From NCBI RefSeq assembly GCF_021389975.1, contig NZ_CP089981.1, positions 5,915,501 through 5,979,500 of the forward strand: a stretch of 64,000 bases of DNA, written 5' to 3'. A model generated the notes under the pieces. The model saw nothing but the letters and a program-made list of their open reading frames with translations. It was not told the DNA's origin and did not search any database. The position numbers were made by a program, and so were the translations under genes. The DNA comes from Fulvivirga ulvae. Lineage in GTDB: Bacteria; Bacteroidota; Bacteroidia; Cytophagales; Cyclobacteriaceae. This document shows positions 40,101-45,964 of this stretch, in pieces (position 1 is the first letter of the stretch; the number at the start of each line of letters is the position of its first letter).

Positions 40101-40367
40101 CAAAAGTGTAACGGCAGCATCACTGTCACAATAAGTGGCATTTAATCCGGAGAAGCCGCACTGGGCATGCAGATAATTACCACTCAACAGAAATGCAATC
40201 AAGAAAGAAGCTAATACAAAAAAACCACGCAGATGATAACGCTGGCCCAATTCTGAGGCAAAAGCTTTTGATTGGTTTTTTAGCATGAGGCTTTTGTTGA
40301 AACTCGTAATATAATACTTTTTAATCTCAAAAAACATCATTAAGTAACCTTTACTTAATGATATCAT
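25170..40367 (-). CDS. Giant repetitive type IX-secreted surface protein, 5065 aa
   Basis: Probably a secreted or cell-surface adhesin. The signal peptide hydrophobic core is at about residues 48-66, ending YLHAQ. After an N-terminal beta domain with DPALAGPG-type sequence and a domain of about 200 residues with FFGND and NGNVVF motifs, residues about 342-3733 form a tandem array of Ig/PKD-like modules, each with paired Cys. Diverged modules follow, then two PKD domains (about 4359-4520; WDFGDG twice), a jelly-roll/MAM-like domain (from about 4543), an Omp28-like region lacking CxxC, and a type IX sorting domain (about 4983-5065; NISVYPNPADR to KLAVMNRK). The ATG at 40367 overlaps the upstream stop (ATGA); ATGs at 40340 and 40286 are alternatives, and 40286 would give a normal-length signal peptide. 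Confidence 0.93.
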   Translation of the reverse strand: MISLSKGYLMMFFEIKKYYITSFNKSLMLKNQSKAFASELGQRYHLRGFFVLASFLIAFLLSGNYLHAQCGFSGLNATYCDSDAAVTLLETTSGGTFSGPGIVGNTFDPALAGPGAHTIDYVNYDVYTVNTSGTFDPFLSLVGWTKVPNGAAGDLQNDDDELSVAVNLGFTFRFFGNDYTQLYASSNGNVVFTSYVENSYWRTSIAAASDPNNMIAILRTNLDPSNSTTDRIKYRVEGSAPNRVFILYYENLERFGTGDIVTTQLKLFETTNIIEIHTTENNASLPTETSLQGVENATGTIGYTVPGRNDEFWTATNDFVSFIPCTDSQMVTVYEQPVADAGSGGSVCGKDGGNPFTFTGVSSVGTGTWTQQSGPGISSFGDANVATTTVTADTYGSYVYRWTEVNNGCTDFDEITVTYYEPTLAEAGPATAEECDLSINLSGVQSIPGSSASWSVVAGNAADITFSNATIFNPTATSTAYGTYTFRLTETNGVCSSTDDITVTYTEQPVAGAGIGGSVCGKDGGNPFTFTGVSSVGTGTWTQQSGPGISSFGDANVATTTVTADTYGSYVYRWTEVNNGCTDFDEITVTYYEPTLAEAGPATAEECDLSINLSGVQSIPGSSASWSVVAGNAADITFSNATIFNPTATSTAYGTYTFRLTETNGVCSSTDDITVTYTEQPVADAGIGGSVCGKDGGNPFTFTGVSSVGTGTWTQQSGPGISSFGDANVATTTVTADTYGSYVYRWTEVNNGCTDFDEITVTYYEPTLAEAGPATAEECDLSINLSGVQSIPGSSASWSVVAGNAADITFSNATIFNPTANSTTYGTYTFRLTETNGACSSTDDITVTYTDQPVADAGSGGSVCGKDGGNPFIFTGVSSVGTGTWIQQSGPGISSFGDANVATTTVTADTYGSYVYRWTEVNNGCTDFDEITVTYYEPTLAEAGPATAEECDLSINLSGVQSIPGSSASWSIVAGNAADITFSNATIFNPTATSTAYGTYSFRLTETNGVCSSTDDITVTYTEQPVADAGSGGSECDLDFTFNASLNTPGTGIWTKVSGPAGESYDDATLEGATVTVTTYGSYVFRWTETNGGCSSFADVTVNFHDQPVAEAGPATAEECDLSINLSGVQSIPGSSASWSVVAGNAADITFSNATIFNPTATSTTYGTYTFRLTETNGVCSSTDDITVTYTEQPVADAGSGGSECDLDFTFNASLSTTGTGIWTKVSGPAGESYDDATLEGATVTVTTYGSYVFRWTETNGGCSSFADVTVNFHDQPVAEAGPATAEECDLSINLSGVQSIPGSSASWSVVAGNAADITFSNATIFNPTATSTAYGTYTFRLTETNGVCSSTDDITVTYTEQPVADAGSGGSECDLDFTFNASLSTTGTGIWTKVSGPAGESYDDATLEGATVTVTTYGSYVFRWTETNGGCSSFADVTVNFHDQPVAEAGPATAEECDLSIQLLGVQSIPGSSASWSVVAGNAADITFSNATIFNPTATSTAYGTYTFRLTETNGVCSSTDDITVTYTEQPVADAGSGGSECDLDFTFNASLSTPGTGIWTKVSGPAGESYDDATLEGATVTVTTYGSYVFRWTETNGGCSSFADVTVNFHDQPVAEAGPATAEECDLSINLSGVQSIPGSSASWSVIAGNAADITFSNATIFNPTATSTAYGTYTFRLTETNGVCSSTDDITVTYTEQPVADAGSGGSECDLDFTFNASLSTPGTGIWTKVSGPAGESYDDATLEGATVTVTTYGSYVFRWTETNGGCSSFADVTVNFHDQPVAEAGPATAEECDLSINLSGVQSIPGSSASWSVVAGNAADITFSNATIFNPTATSTAYGTYTFRLTETNGVCSSTDDITVTYTEQPVADAGSGGSECDLDFTFNASLSTPGTGIWTKVSGPAGESYDDATLEGATVTVTTYGSYVFRWTETNGGCSSFADVTVNFHDQPVAEAGPATAEECDLSIQLLGVQSIPGSSASWSVVAGNAADITFSNATIFNPTATSTAYGTYTFRLTETNGVCSSTDDITVTYTEQPVADAGSGGSECDLDFTFNASLSTTGTGIWTKVSGPAGESYDDATLEGATVTVTTYGSYVFRWTETNGGCSSFADVTVNFHDQPVAEAGPATAEECDLSIQLLGVQSIPGSSASWSVVAGNAADITFSNATIFNPTATSTAYGTYTFRLTETNGVCSSTDDITVTYTEQPVADAGSGGSECDLDFTFNASLSTTGTGIWTKVSGPAGESYDDATLEGATVTVTAYGSYVFRWTETNGGCSSFADVTVNFHDQPVAEAGPATAEECDLSINLSGVQSIPGSSASWSVVAGNAADITFSNATIFNPTATSTAYGTYTFRLTETNGVCSSTDDITVTYTEQPVADAGSGGSECDLDFTFNASLSTTGTGIWTKVSGPAGESYDDATLEGATVTVTTYGSYVFRWTETNGGCSSFADVTVNFHDQPVAEAGPATAEECDLSIQLLGVQSIPGSSASWSVVAGNAADITFSNATIFNPTATSTAYGTYTFRLTETNGVCSSTDDITVTYTEQPVADAGSGGSECDLDFTFNASLSTPGTGIWTKVSGPAGESYDDATLEGATVTVTTYGSYVFRWTETNGGCSSFADVTVNFHDQPVAEAGPATAEECDLSIQLLGVQSKPGSTASWSVVAGNAADITFSNATIFNPTATSTAYGTYTFRLTETNGVCSSTDDITVTYTEQPVADAGSGGSECDLDFTFNASLSTPGTGIWTKVSGPAGESYDDATLEGATVTVTTYGSYVFRWTETNGGCSSFADVTVNFHDQPVAEAGPATAEECDLSIQLLGVQSKPGSTASWSVVAGNAADITFSNATIFNPTATSTAYGTYTFRLTETNGVCSSTDDITVTYTEQPVADAGSGGSECDLDFTFNASLSTPGTGIWTKVSGPAGESYDDATLEGATVTVTAYGSYVFRWTETNGGCSSFADVTVNFHDQPVAEAGPATAEECDLSINLSGVQSIPGSSASWSVVAGNAADITFSNATIFNPTATSTAYGTYTFRLTETNGVCSSTDDITVTYTEQPVADAGSGGSECDLDFTFNASLSTPGTGIWTKVSGPAGESYDDATLEGATVTVTTYGSYVFRWTETNGGCSSFADVTVNFHDQPVAEAGPATAEECDLSINLSGVQSIPGSSASWSVIAGNAADITFSNATIFNPTATSTTYGTYTFRLTETNGVCSSTDDITVTYTEQPVADAGSGGSECDLDFTFNASLSTPGTGIWTKVSGPAGESYDDATLEGATVTVTTYGSYVFRWTETNGGCSSFADVTVNFHDQPVAEAGPATAEECDLSIQLLGVQSIPGSSASWSVVAGNAADITFSNATIFNPTATSTTYGTYTFRLTETNGVCSSTDDITVTYTEQPVADAGSGGSECDLDFTFNASLSTTGTGIWTKVSGPAGESYDDATLEGATVTVTAYGSYVFRWTETNGGCSSFADVTVNFHDQPVAEAGPATAEECDLSINLSGVQSKPGSTASWSVVAGNAADITFSNATIFNPTATSTAYGTYTFRLTETNGVCSSTDDITVTYTEQPVADAGSGGSECDLDFTFNASLSTTGTGIWTKVSGPAGESYDDATLEGATVTVTTYGSYVFRWTETNGGCSSFADVTVNFHDQPVAEAGPATAEECDLSIQLLGVQSIPGSSASWSVVAGNAADITFSNATIFNPTATSTTYGTYTFRLTETNGVCSSTDDITVTYTEQPVADAGSGGDVCGKDIGNAFVFTAVASSGTGTWTQQSGPGISVFADVNLATTSVSVDTYGTYTYRWTENNGVCSDFDEVTVRFYEPTVADADRGNGSPYDECDQTFLLDAVPSVSGSNGAWSMLSGAGIATFTNSTSPTTQVTVSAYGNYVFRWTESNGICVSSDDVEVNFYLQPVANAGSGGSECDLDFVFNASPSIGNGLWSQTSGPGISSFVDASNSATSVSVDTYGTYVYRWTENNNGCIDYDEITVSYNQSPTVVSVADNGTVLCEPATISLSGQIGGGATTGSWSLISGGTGTLSASSLTATTVTATYIVSPNEYGPLVFRLTTDDADGAGPCTADFAETTITVNQKAQVFAGSDFEICEDEEATISGTIGGAAASATWSGGAGTFGDINSLTTTYAPTIAEINAGFVILTLTTNDPDATGPCTQESDDVRVTINKLPEVALTGLNSVYAENDAPVEMEGFPSGGTYTGPGVNSGTNIFDPSNANIGSGTPNLIVYEYMHPITGCVNSDTVEVLVNAATTINFTVDGATIDNNTGNQQICAEQGLVRLFGSPSASTGLSPTNFTSTTPGLITQSGGQYYIQTDGFGLVSDTVNIKYTYTNSDNVTTIIFKDVIIFGSPVADIFVTNSCIEDVITFTDNTSVPSSTSLLSWVWDFGDGTFSNQQNPTHTYEDPGIYTVKLTATTVQGCSDQTTQVVRVGEVPMVNFDRSEICNGDATEFRDLSDAGSISTIINHTWDFGDGEVITGPSNDAVPPGTHGGRTTGTYKDPFHEYINVGNYDVTLTVETNDGCVNAVTKRVFILPFNVITILPETAYEEDFEIDAGGWVAQSNDDAVGDSSWVWSVPNGSVINSPGNKAWWTGGNSGSYYPSEDSYINGPCFDISGLNRPMLAMDIWVDTQEGFDGAVLQYSIDGGISWQNIGAINEGINWYNTQGIISRPGDRPGNFNEGDQGWTGQTGGWVSARFSLDEIPVGERDLVRLRIAFASDANNPQGTDLNGFAFDNVFVGNKTRTVLIEHFADSELEISNQASDHFEQIKMNQIVATGVSDFTLLEYHIANSGGDPFNKDNPGDPSARSLYYGVSQAPNAVLGGNQFNGNPFEISAIDIDKRSLEDPLFEISIDTLSSEEKTLIADVTVEALTTFSEEVTVHLALVETEISHGGNVYHNVLKKLLFGGNGESLALNWVPGTTKTLRAEWNIGIPIYNPDKLEYIAFVQNKTTREVYATATTAAPPKEAETVTGLDNDLLSQAKNISVYPNPADRVLNFAIAEKALDTYTWKIVDQRGVTMQEGRMKFDKGLYSANIENLANGVYYVVIGTDDKALIYRKLAVMNRK
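29169..37280 (-). repeat. Tandem array of 16 x 507-bp units (type B)
   Basis: The same sequence recurs every 507 bp without length change. Each 169-residue unit has a B half (starts ECDLDFTFNAS, contains WTKVSGPAGES, ends FHDQPVAEAG) and a common half (starts EECDLSI, contains VVAGNAADITFSNAT, ends TEQPVADAGSGGS). Units differ at a few recurring sites: INLSG/IQLLG, SIPGSS/SKPGST, STPG/STTG, TTYG/TAYG. Base composition is visibly GC-richer than surrounding genes. Edges are approximate to a few bases. Confidence 0.9.
37281..39344 (-). repeat. Tandem array of 4 x 516-bp units (type A)
   Basis: Four 172-residue units at the N-terminal side of the big array. Each pairs an A half (starts VCGKDGGNPF, contains WTQQSGPGISSFGD, ends YYEPTLAEAG) with the same common half used in the 507-bp units. 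The common half is nearly identical across both arrays while the first half switches type, so the array is a composite of two alternative modules joined to one constant module. Confidence 0.88.
40337..40361 (-). promoter_or_regulatory. Perfect 11-bp hairpin in the initiation region of the giant gene
   Basis: TCATTAAGTAA (40337-40347) and TTACTTAATGA (40351-40361) are perfectly complementary around a 3-nt loop. In the mRNA the stem begins 3 nt after the ATG at 40367 and covers codons 3-10, with its 3' arm running into the alternative ATG at 40340. It could gate ribosome access or start choice for the 15-kb gene. Confidence 0.45.
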
Positions 40368-41587
40368 GGTTTTAACTCACCGCTATTGGTGGCTTTTATT
40401 AAACATATCTTGGATTGACTTTCAAGTGTTACTGTTCCTACGAACAATATTTCTCCATTTTCAAGCTCTATGACAGTGCCTGGCATATCATTATCTATAC
40501 CCCCAAATGTCTGTCTCCATCTAATCGATCCGTTGGAGGCAATCCGGGAAAGTGCAATGTTGGTGTTATTATTTTCCAATATTTCTCCCAACACTAAAAA
40601 GCCACCATCGCTAGCTTCAGCAATTGAAGCCCCTTCAACATTACCATCGACACCTATGGTTCCGGCACTCACGAAATCATTATTGCTTCTAACCCTGGCC
40701 ATATAGAGCTGATTAAGTCCGGAAGAAGTACTGGTGCCGAGCATTATGTAGCCACCTTCATCCGTTTGTATAATTTTAGAAGCTGTCTCATTTGAGAGCG
40801 TTCCAAAAAGTTGTAATTCTGCAGTTGAAAGTGCAATACCATCAGCGGCAGCCGGAAATAAAAACATATTAAAGCCCGCTTGCTGAGAATTTATTGTGGG
40901 TGGTTTATTAGTAGTCCCGAAGAATAGAAATGAACCATCAGGCTTTTGCATCAAACCTACTCCACTATCCACACCTGGAAAACCATAAATCCGACGCCAT
41001 GCGGCAGGAGGTAGTTGTACTAAATCTGAAGTGGTCCGAACTGAAAGAATATCTTGTAAATCAGTACTTTCCAAATATCCGGGCTTTGAAGTATCCACAT
41101 TGGTAGTATAACCTGTAAGAACATAATCACCATTTTGAGTTATTAAAATATCATTGGCCACATCATGTTCACCTAAGCTTCCAAATATTGCACTATCTAT
41201 TTGTACACCATCCGGATCTACTTTTAAAATCATTACATCCTGATCTGCAGGTGTAGTACTTACAGTTGCGGCTATAATAATGTTACCACTGGCATCTATT
41301 TCCATGGCGGCAGCAGATTCGCTGCTATTACCACCAAAGCTATTTATCCACTGCTGGTTACCAAGGTTATCTACCTTAATTAATATTATATCCTGATCTC
41401 CATCGGCCGATGTGCTATTACCCAGGATTACAAAACCGTCACTTAACACCTTTATATCAACCCCTGTCTGATTACCTTCTTCTCCATAATATTTCACAAA
41501 GTAATCCTCGAATCGCGGATCTATGTTGCTCTCCGTATCGCAACCTAAAAGGAGGCTTAAGGACAATAAAGTGACTAAAATTCGCAT
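40364..41587 (-). CDS. Surface-type lipoprotein with repeated beta-blade motifs
   Basis: 407 residues. The signal ends in lipobox LLLGC, Cys16 being lipidated. The mature part has six or more repeats of about 45-60 residues with the pattern G-(D/N)GG(F/Y)-(I/V)(L/M)G(T/N)-(S/T), e.g. SDGFVILGNSTSADG, EGGYIMLGTSTSSG and DGGFLVLGEI. This looks like a beta-propeller of the kind found in Bacteroidota exported proteins. Its stop codon overlaps the start of the giant gene by 4 bp (ATGA) and it begins 5 bp after the barrel gene, so it is translationally coupled to both. It may be the outer-membrane docking partner of the giant protein (inferred from context). Confidence 0.82.
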   Translation of the reverse strand: MRILVTLLSLSLLLGCDTESNIDPRFEDYFVKYYGEEGNQTGVDIKVLSDGFVILGNSTSADGDQDIILIKVDNLGNQQWINSFGGNSSESAAAMEIDASGNIIIAATVSTTPADQDVMILKVDPDGVQIDSAIFGSLGEHDVANDILITQNGDYVLTGYTTNVDTSKPGYLESTDLQDILSVRTTSDLVQLPPAAWRRIYGFPGVDSGVGLMQKPDGSFLFFGTTNKPPTINSQQAGFNMFLFPAAADGIALSTAELQLFGTLSNETASKIIQTDEGGYIMLGTSTSSGLNQLYMARVRSNNDFVSAGTIGVDGNVEGASIAEASDGGFLVLGEILENNNTNIALSRIASNGSIRWRQTFGGIDNDMPGTVIELENGEILFVGTVTLESQSKICLIKATNSGELKP

Positions 41588-41592
41588 TTAAC

Positions 41593-42690
41593 TCAATCTT
41601 TTTTAAAAAATCCTGAAAAGAGCCCTTTAACTGATGTCTTTTTTATTTTCCTTGCTTTATAAAGTGGCTTTACAAACCCTACTGACAGTGAAAAATTGTT
41701 TAACCGCTTATCATCATCAACAAAACCATATTTATATAAAAGGGTGGAATTAGAATATTGCTCTTCCTCGTTTATAATATTTGACATACCTGCTATATAC
41801 CTTATATCTACTACAAGGTAGTTATACCCTAGCCTGTAATTGACTCCGGCTCCCAAATGAGCAAAGTGATTAAAATTATTGCGGATTGATTTTAAATCTA
41901 CTTCCGGACCGGTGACTGGGATTTCAGTCAAATCCTCCGCTCCCGATCCCACCCTATCGATCAGTTTAACAGTAGCTTTTGAGCTGAGCAGGTAGCTAAA
42001 ACCAAATCCGGCATATACATATGGCCTTATTTTAACGAAATCCCACCGGTATTTTAGAAAAAGGGGGATATCAATACCCGTTTGATTTTCCTGAAAAGTC
42101 TGATTATCAGTATTGAATAGTGTATTGCTGTAGCTATAGCTTCTTTGAAAAAAATTGAGCTCAAGTCCAAAGCTGATATTATCACTTGCATTTACTTCTC
42201 CTCCTCCTCCAAACTGAAAGCCAAGCTTTCCTTTGTAACTTTCGGCACTATTTAAGGTATTGTCTACACCATAATTATGGATAACATCTACCGAACTATG
42301 ATTTAAGCCTATCTTTGCATAAAGCACAAAAATGGGCGTGGTCTTAAACTTCTTACTCAGATAAACTACATCTATGGGATCACGCTCAGGATCGATAATA
42401 TACTCAGGATCTTGCCTAAGCAATTTAAGGTAGCTGTCTTCGGCACTAATTGGATCATCTATAAAAAGGTATGTTCTAGTGAGCAACCAGTAGGCTTCTA
42501 TTCTTTGATCTTTGTTAAAACCGTTATCCAAACATGGTTTCAGAATAGCAGGTATTTCATATAGATGCCCTGAATTAAACCTTTCTCTGGCAATATTTAA
42601 CGTTTCTCCGCAGGATTGACCATAAATTGATTGGTCAGTCGCTACCAGCACACACATAAGATATATTATAAATAAAACCTTCCTTCGCAT
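41593..42690 (-). CDS. Outer-membrane barrel protein with N-terminal TPR-like domain
   Basis: 365 residues. After a signal peptide (cleavage near SIYGQ, residue 25) a helical TPR-like domain (about 28-110; YWLLTRTYLFIDDPISAEDSY region) sits in the periplasm. An eight-or-more-stranded barrel follows (about 118-345; LGFQFGGGGEV, YAGFGFSYLL, HLGAGVNYRL, FSLSVGFVKPLY), ending in a basic tail (KARKIKKTSVKG). The shape resembles PorT/OmpA-type barrels. It begins 2 bp after the STAND-WD40 gene and ends 5 bp before the lipoprotein gene. The periplasmic TPR-like part could contact the predicted periplasmic WD40 domain. Confidence 0.8.
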   Translation of the reverse strand: MRRKVLFIIYLMCVLVATDQSIYGQSCGETLNIARERFNSGHLYEIPAILKPCLDNGFNKDQRIEAYWLLTRTYLFIDDPISAEDSYLKLLRQDPEYIIDPERDPIDVVYLSKKFKTTPIFVLYAKIGLNHSSVDVIHNYGVDNTLNSAESYKGKLGFQFGGGGEVNASDNISFGLELNFFQRSYSYSNTLFNTDNQTFQENQTGIDIPLFLKYRWDFVKIRPYVYAGFGFSYLLSSKATVKLIDRVGSGAEDLTEIPVTGPEVDLKSIRNNFNHFAHLGAGVNYRLGYNYLVVDIRYIAGMSNIINEEEQYSNSTLLYKYGFVDDDKRLNNFSLSVGFVKPLYKARKIKKTSVKGLFSGFFKKD

Positions 42691-42692
42691 CC

Positions 42693-45600
42693 TTAATAAT
42701 TATTGAGTAAAAGGTTTATACATGTATTTTGAAAACCGATATCATTTCCTACATAGGTTTTCCACTCATCCTCATTCATATTTCTGGAGAGTTCATTGCA
42801 CATTTTTTCAGCCATCAGCTGAGGTTTGGTCGGCCATATCCTCAGGTCTCCATCCCCACATGCTGCAATAAGGTAATCAGAATCCGGGCTAAAGGCAATA
42901 TCCCATACATAAGCATCATTATCTGTCATTTTAATTGGCAGCTCATCAATTTCGCCGGTCACCCACATTTGAATGGTTTGATCCAAACTGGCAGATGCCA
43001 GTAGCCTGCCGTCATGGCTGTATTCCAGGTCGCTTATTCTTCCTTTTTGACCTGTAAATTCATGGTCAATTTTACTTTGTGCCATATCCCATATCTTTAC
43101 AACTCCCTGTTCATCTCCAATGGCCAAAAACCTGCTATCCGGACTGAATGCCAAAGCATGTACGGGAGTACCGGATTGATCGATCAATATCTTTTCAGAA
43201 AGGTTGTCCAGGTTGATCAATACGGCTTTACCGCTTAGGGTGCCTCCTGCAAGCCATTGACCATTTCTGCTCACTGCTATAGTTTTAAATTGTTCGGCAG
43301 TGCTTTTTATTGGCGCACTTGTCATGGTGACGATATCATTCCTTCGTAACTGGCGATCACCGCCGGCAGAAATAAATACATTTTGGCCTGGTAAAAATTC
43401 AAGGTCATTAATATAACTGGTATGTCCGGTAATCAGCCTGCCCGGAGTATCGGGATTTTTGAGGTCGAAGACCTTTATTGCAGAGGAATCACTCCCATTT
43501 GCAAGCCATTTATCATCAGGACTAATCGCTAAAACCCTGTTTGGATAGGGATTCGAAGCTATAGTTTTCGTGTTTGAAGGGGCGTTCAGTGACGCGACGA
43601 CAATTTTACCTTCGGTACCGGTGCTATAAAAGGTGTTCCCTCTGTTTTCAAACACCACTGACCTTATCGAGTTTCTATGGGCCCCCGATATAGTATTAAA
43701 TGCCTTTCCTTTTATTTGAGCTAATGCTGAATATAATCCGTTATAGATATAGGGATCGTAGGTTCTGCCCTCATAATTTTTATTAAAAGTATAGGCCTGC
43801 TGAGCCAATAGTCCTTTGAGGTCATTATCTTCAATACTCAGTGACTTTACGGCCATAGATTGGGCCACGGACTGAAATAACAGTTTTTGTGCACGGGTAT
43901 AGTTTCTTTCAGCACGTTGATATTCCTTTTCCGCCTCCTCACGCGCACTTTGGGCTATTAGTTTTTCATTATCGGCAATGTTGCGCTGTTCCTGAGCAAT
44001 TCTGGATTGTTCCTGGGCGAGGTTACGCTGTTGCTGTGCAATAATCAATGCCTGTCTGGCTTTTTCTGCCTGTTCACGCGCATTTTGTTCTTCACGCTCA
44101 GCTCTTGCTCTTTGCTTCTTAGCTTCTGCCTCACTGATGTACGCCCGATCTCTTTCTTCCTGAGCCTTTAATTTTTGCTCTTCAGCAAATTCTCTTTGTT
44201 TATTAGCTTCAATATTCCTGGTAACAGCAAAAACGAAGAACAGGACTGAAATGACCGTGGCTATTCCCAAGACAACCGCAACTATTTTAGCACGTTTCAA
44301 TAAACGCCTTTGAAGCATTTCCTGGTTCTTTTGTTCAGCCTCATAAGTAATCCGGCTGGTATCCAGAAATACAATTGCTCTTTCAAAAGTTTCGTCATAT
44401 CGCTGAGCCCAGGCTCTTGTAGGGCGCTGCTTTTTCTGCCAGTTGAGTGCCAGCTGGAGATCCGGTGGTCTCCAGAGTCCGGTGCGCCCTATCTGATACA
44501 TGGCAGCCGCCTCTGATAAACGTCGGTACATTTGTGCAGACTCATATTCTTCATCAACCCATGTTTTTAGCCTGATCCATATCCTCATCAAGCTCTCATG
44601 TGAGATCTCTATAATAGAATCTGCATTAAGCTTTACATTGTGAGGAGGCATCAAAAAAGACCTTCCTGGCTGCCTGAATTTATCAACCACTTCAATAACA
44701 TCATTGTCGGTTACACCGGCCAACTCTGCTACCAGGCCTAAGCGTACCGGACGTCTCATGCCAAAGCTATCATTGGTGCGCTGAGTCAGTGATTTAAATA
44801 AAGTTTCTGCAATTTCCTTTTCCCTGGACGACAGCTCATCATAGGCTTCATTTGCATGTTGCGACAAAGCTTCCGACATTTTGCCTACGGCATTATAATG
44901 CCGGATATCCATGGGTTCCTTTTCTTCCCGGGTACGAATCCAGTAATCCCAGGTACGCATAAGGGCATGCTGTAATATGGGAAGCTGATCCTGATTTTCA
45001 CCAACTTCATTCAGCAGTCTTTTCACCAACCGGTCAGCTATAGTACCTCCACCCACTGCAACAGGTCCTTCTATGGCCATCCTTTTTTGATCGCGGGTCA
45101 TCTGAGGGACCAGATAATTGCTTTGGTTGATCATTTGGGTAAGTCCCGGAAACTGAGAGCAATCTCCCACATAATCCGAACGCATGGTGATGGCCAGGTA
45201 AATGGATGACTTCGCACTTTTGCAGGCTTCCAGAAGTAAGTTTACATAGATTTTGGCCTCCTCGGGAGTACCCTTGCCTCTCTCATTCCGATAGCGAAAA
45301 AGCTCTTCAAACTGGTCTATAAGAATCAACGTATTTTGACCGCTATGGTCATGGAGCTTGTCAATGGCTTTTACCAGTCCTTCCGAATCACTCTTGAGCA
45401 GGGCTGATATAATAGTTTTATTTAACTGCTTATCTTCTTCCGACTGATCTTCAAAATCTGTTGATTCTTTAAGGATTGAATCAGCCAAATTTTCAATTGG
45501 TGATGTCCCAGGCCGGGACACCAGCACCTTCCAGCTGGATCCTGCATCGGTCATAAATCCTCCATACAAAATGGGTACCAGCCCGCAATACATCAATGAA

Positions 45601-45824
45601 GATTTTCCACTACCGGAATAGCCCATTACAGTTATAAAACGGGTGGAGGCCAGCTTAACCAAAACTTCATCTACTTGCCCTTCCCTGCCAAAGAAAAGGT
45701 GGCACTCATCTATGCTAAATGGTCTTAATCCTGGAAATGGGTTTCTTAACATGATATTCCCGTGGTTGTCAAATACCTCTGACTCACGGTCATGCTCTCC
45801 CATTTGTATGTCGTAATTTAGCAT
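42693..45824 (-). CDS. STAND NTPase - TM - coiled coil - WD40 fusion
   Basis: 1043 residues. NPFPGLRPFSIDECHLFFGRE (about 28-48) is the hallmark start of the novel-STAND NTPases found with WD40 or TPR sensors. Walker A is GYSGSGKSS (68-76) and Walker B LILIDQFEELF (about 166-176). A winged-helix-like region follows to about 420. Residues 508-513 (LLKRAK) flank one membrane span (513-534), then a Glu/Arg/Gln coiled coil (535-645), then about seven WD40 repeats (710-1030). Basic residues before the span predict NTPase inside and WD40 in the periplasm. STAND proteins usually act as ligand-gated switches that assemble on activation. First of a four-gene run at 2-bp, 5-bp and -4-bp spacing. M8 or M25 could be alternative starts. 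Confidence 0.9.
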   Translation of the reverse strand: MLNYDIQMGEHDRESEVFDNHGNIMLRNPFPGLRPFSIDECHLFFGREGQVDEVLVKLASTRFITVMGYSGSGKSSLMYCGLVPILYGGFMTDAGSSWKVLVSRPGTSPIENLADSILKESTDFEDQSEEDKQLNKTIISALLKSDSEGLVKAIDKLHDHSGQNTLILIDQFEELFRYRNERGKGTPEEAKIYVNLLLEACKSAKSSIYLAITMRSDYVGDCSQFPGLTQMINQSNYLVPQMTRDQKRMAIEGPVAVGGGTIADRLVKRLLNEVGENQDQLPILQHALMRTWDYWIRTREEKEPMDIRHYNAVGKMSEALSQHANEAYDELSSREKEIAETLFKSLTQRTNDSFGMRRPVRLGLVAELAGVTDNDVIEVVDKFRQPGRSFLMPPHNVKLNADSIIEISHESLMRIWIRLKTWVDEEYESAQMYRRLSEAAAMYQIGRTGLWRPPDLQLALNWQKKQRPTRAWAQRYDETFERAIVFLDTSRITYEAEQKNQEMLQRRLLKRAKIVAVVLGIATVISVLFFVFAVTRNIEANKQREFAEEQKLKAQEERDRAYISEAEAKKQRARAEREEQNAREQAEKARQALIIAQQQRNLAQEQSRIAQEQRNIADNEKLIAQSAREEAEKEYQRAERNYTRAQKLLFQSVAQSMAVKSLSIEDNDLKGLLAQQAYTFNKNYEGRTYDPYIYNGLYSALAQIKGKAFNTISGAHRNSIRSVVFENRGNTFYSTGTEGKIVVASLNAPSNTKTIASNPYPNRVLAISPDDKWLANGSDSSAIKVFDLKNPDTPGRLITGHTSYINDLEFLPGQNVFISAGGDRQLRRNDIVTMTSAPIKSTAEQFKTIAVSRNGQWLAGGTLSGKAVLINLDNLSEKILIDQSGTPVHALAFSPDSRFLAIGDEQGVVKIWDMAQSKIDHEFTGQKGRISDLEYSHDGRLLASASLDQTIQMWVTGEIDELPIKMTDNDAYVWDIAFSPDSDYLIAACGDGDLRIWPTKPQLMAEKMCNELSRNMNEDEWKTYVGNDIGFQNTCINLLLNNY

Positions 45825-45964
45825 TATATTGTGCCCTGGTATAGTCTAAAAAATATGTATCAGAAGGCTAACTGAGAAACTAAAAAGGTATAAAATACTT
45901 AATATAAAACGTTTGACCATTAAAATACAAAAAAAAACATTTTTTTTGCAGTAAAGCACCGCAA

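Noticed and set aside
25170..40367. Repeat array considered as a CRISPR or satellite repeat
   Set aside because: Units are in one continuous reading frame with lengths divisible by three and no spacers; it is a protein repeat.
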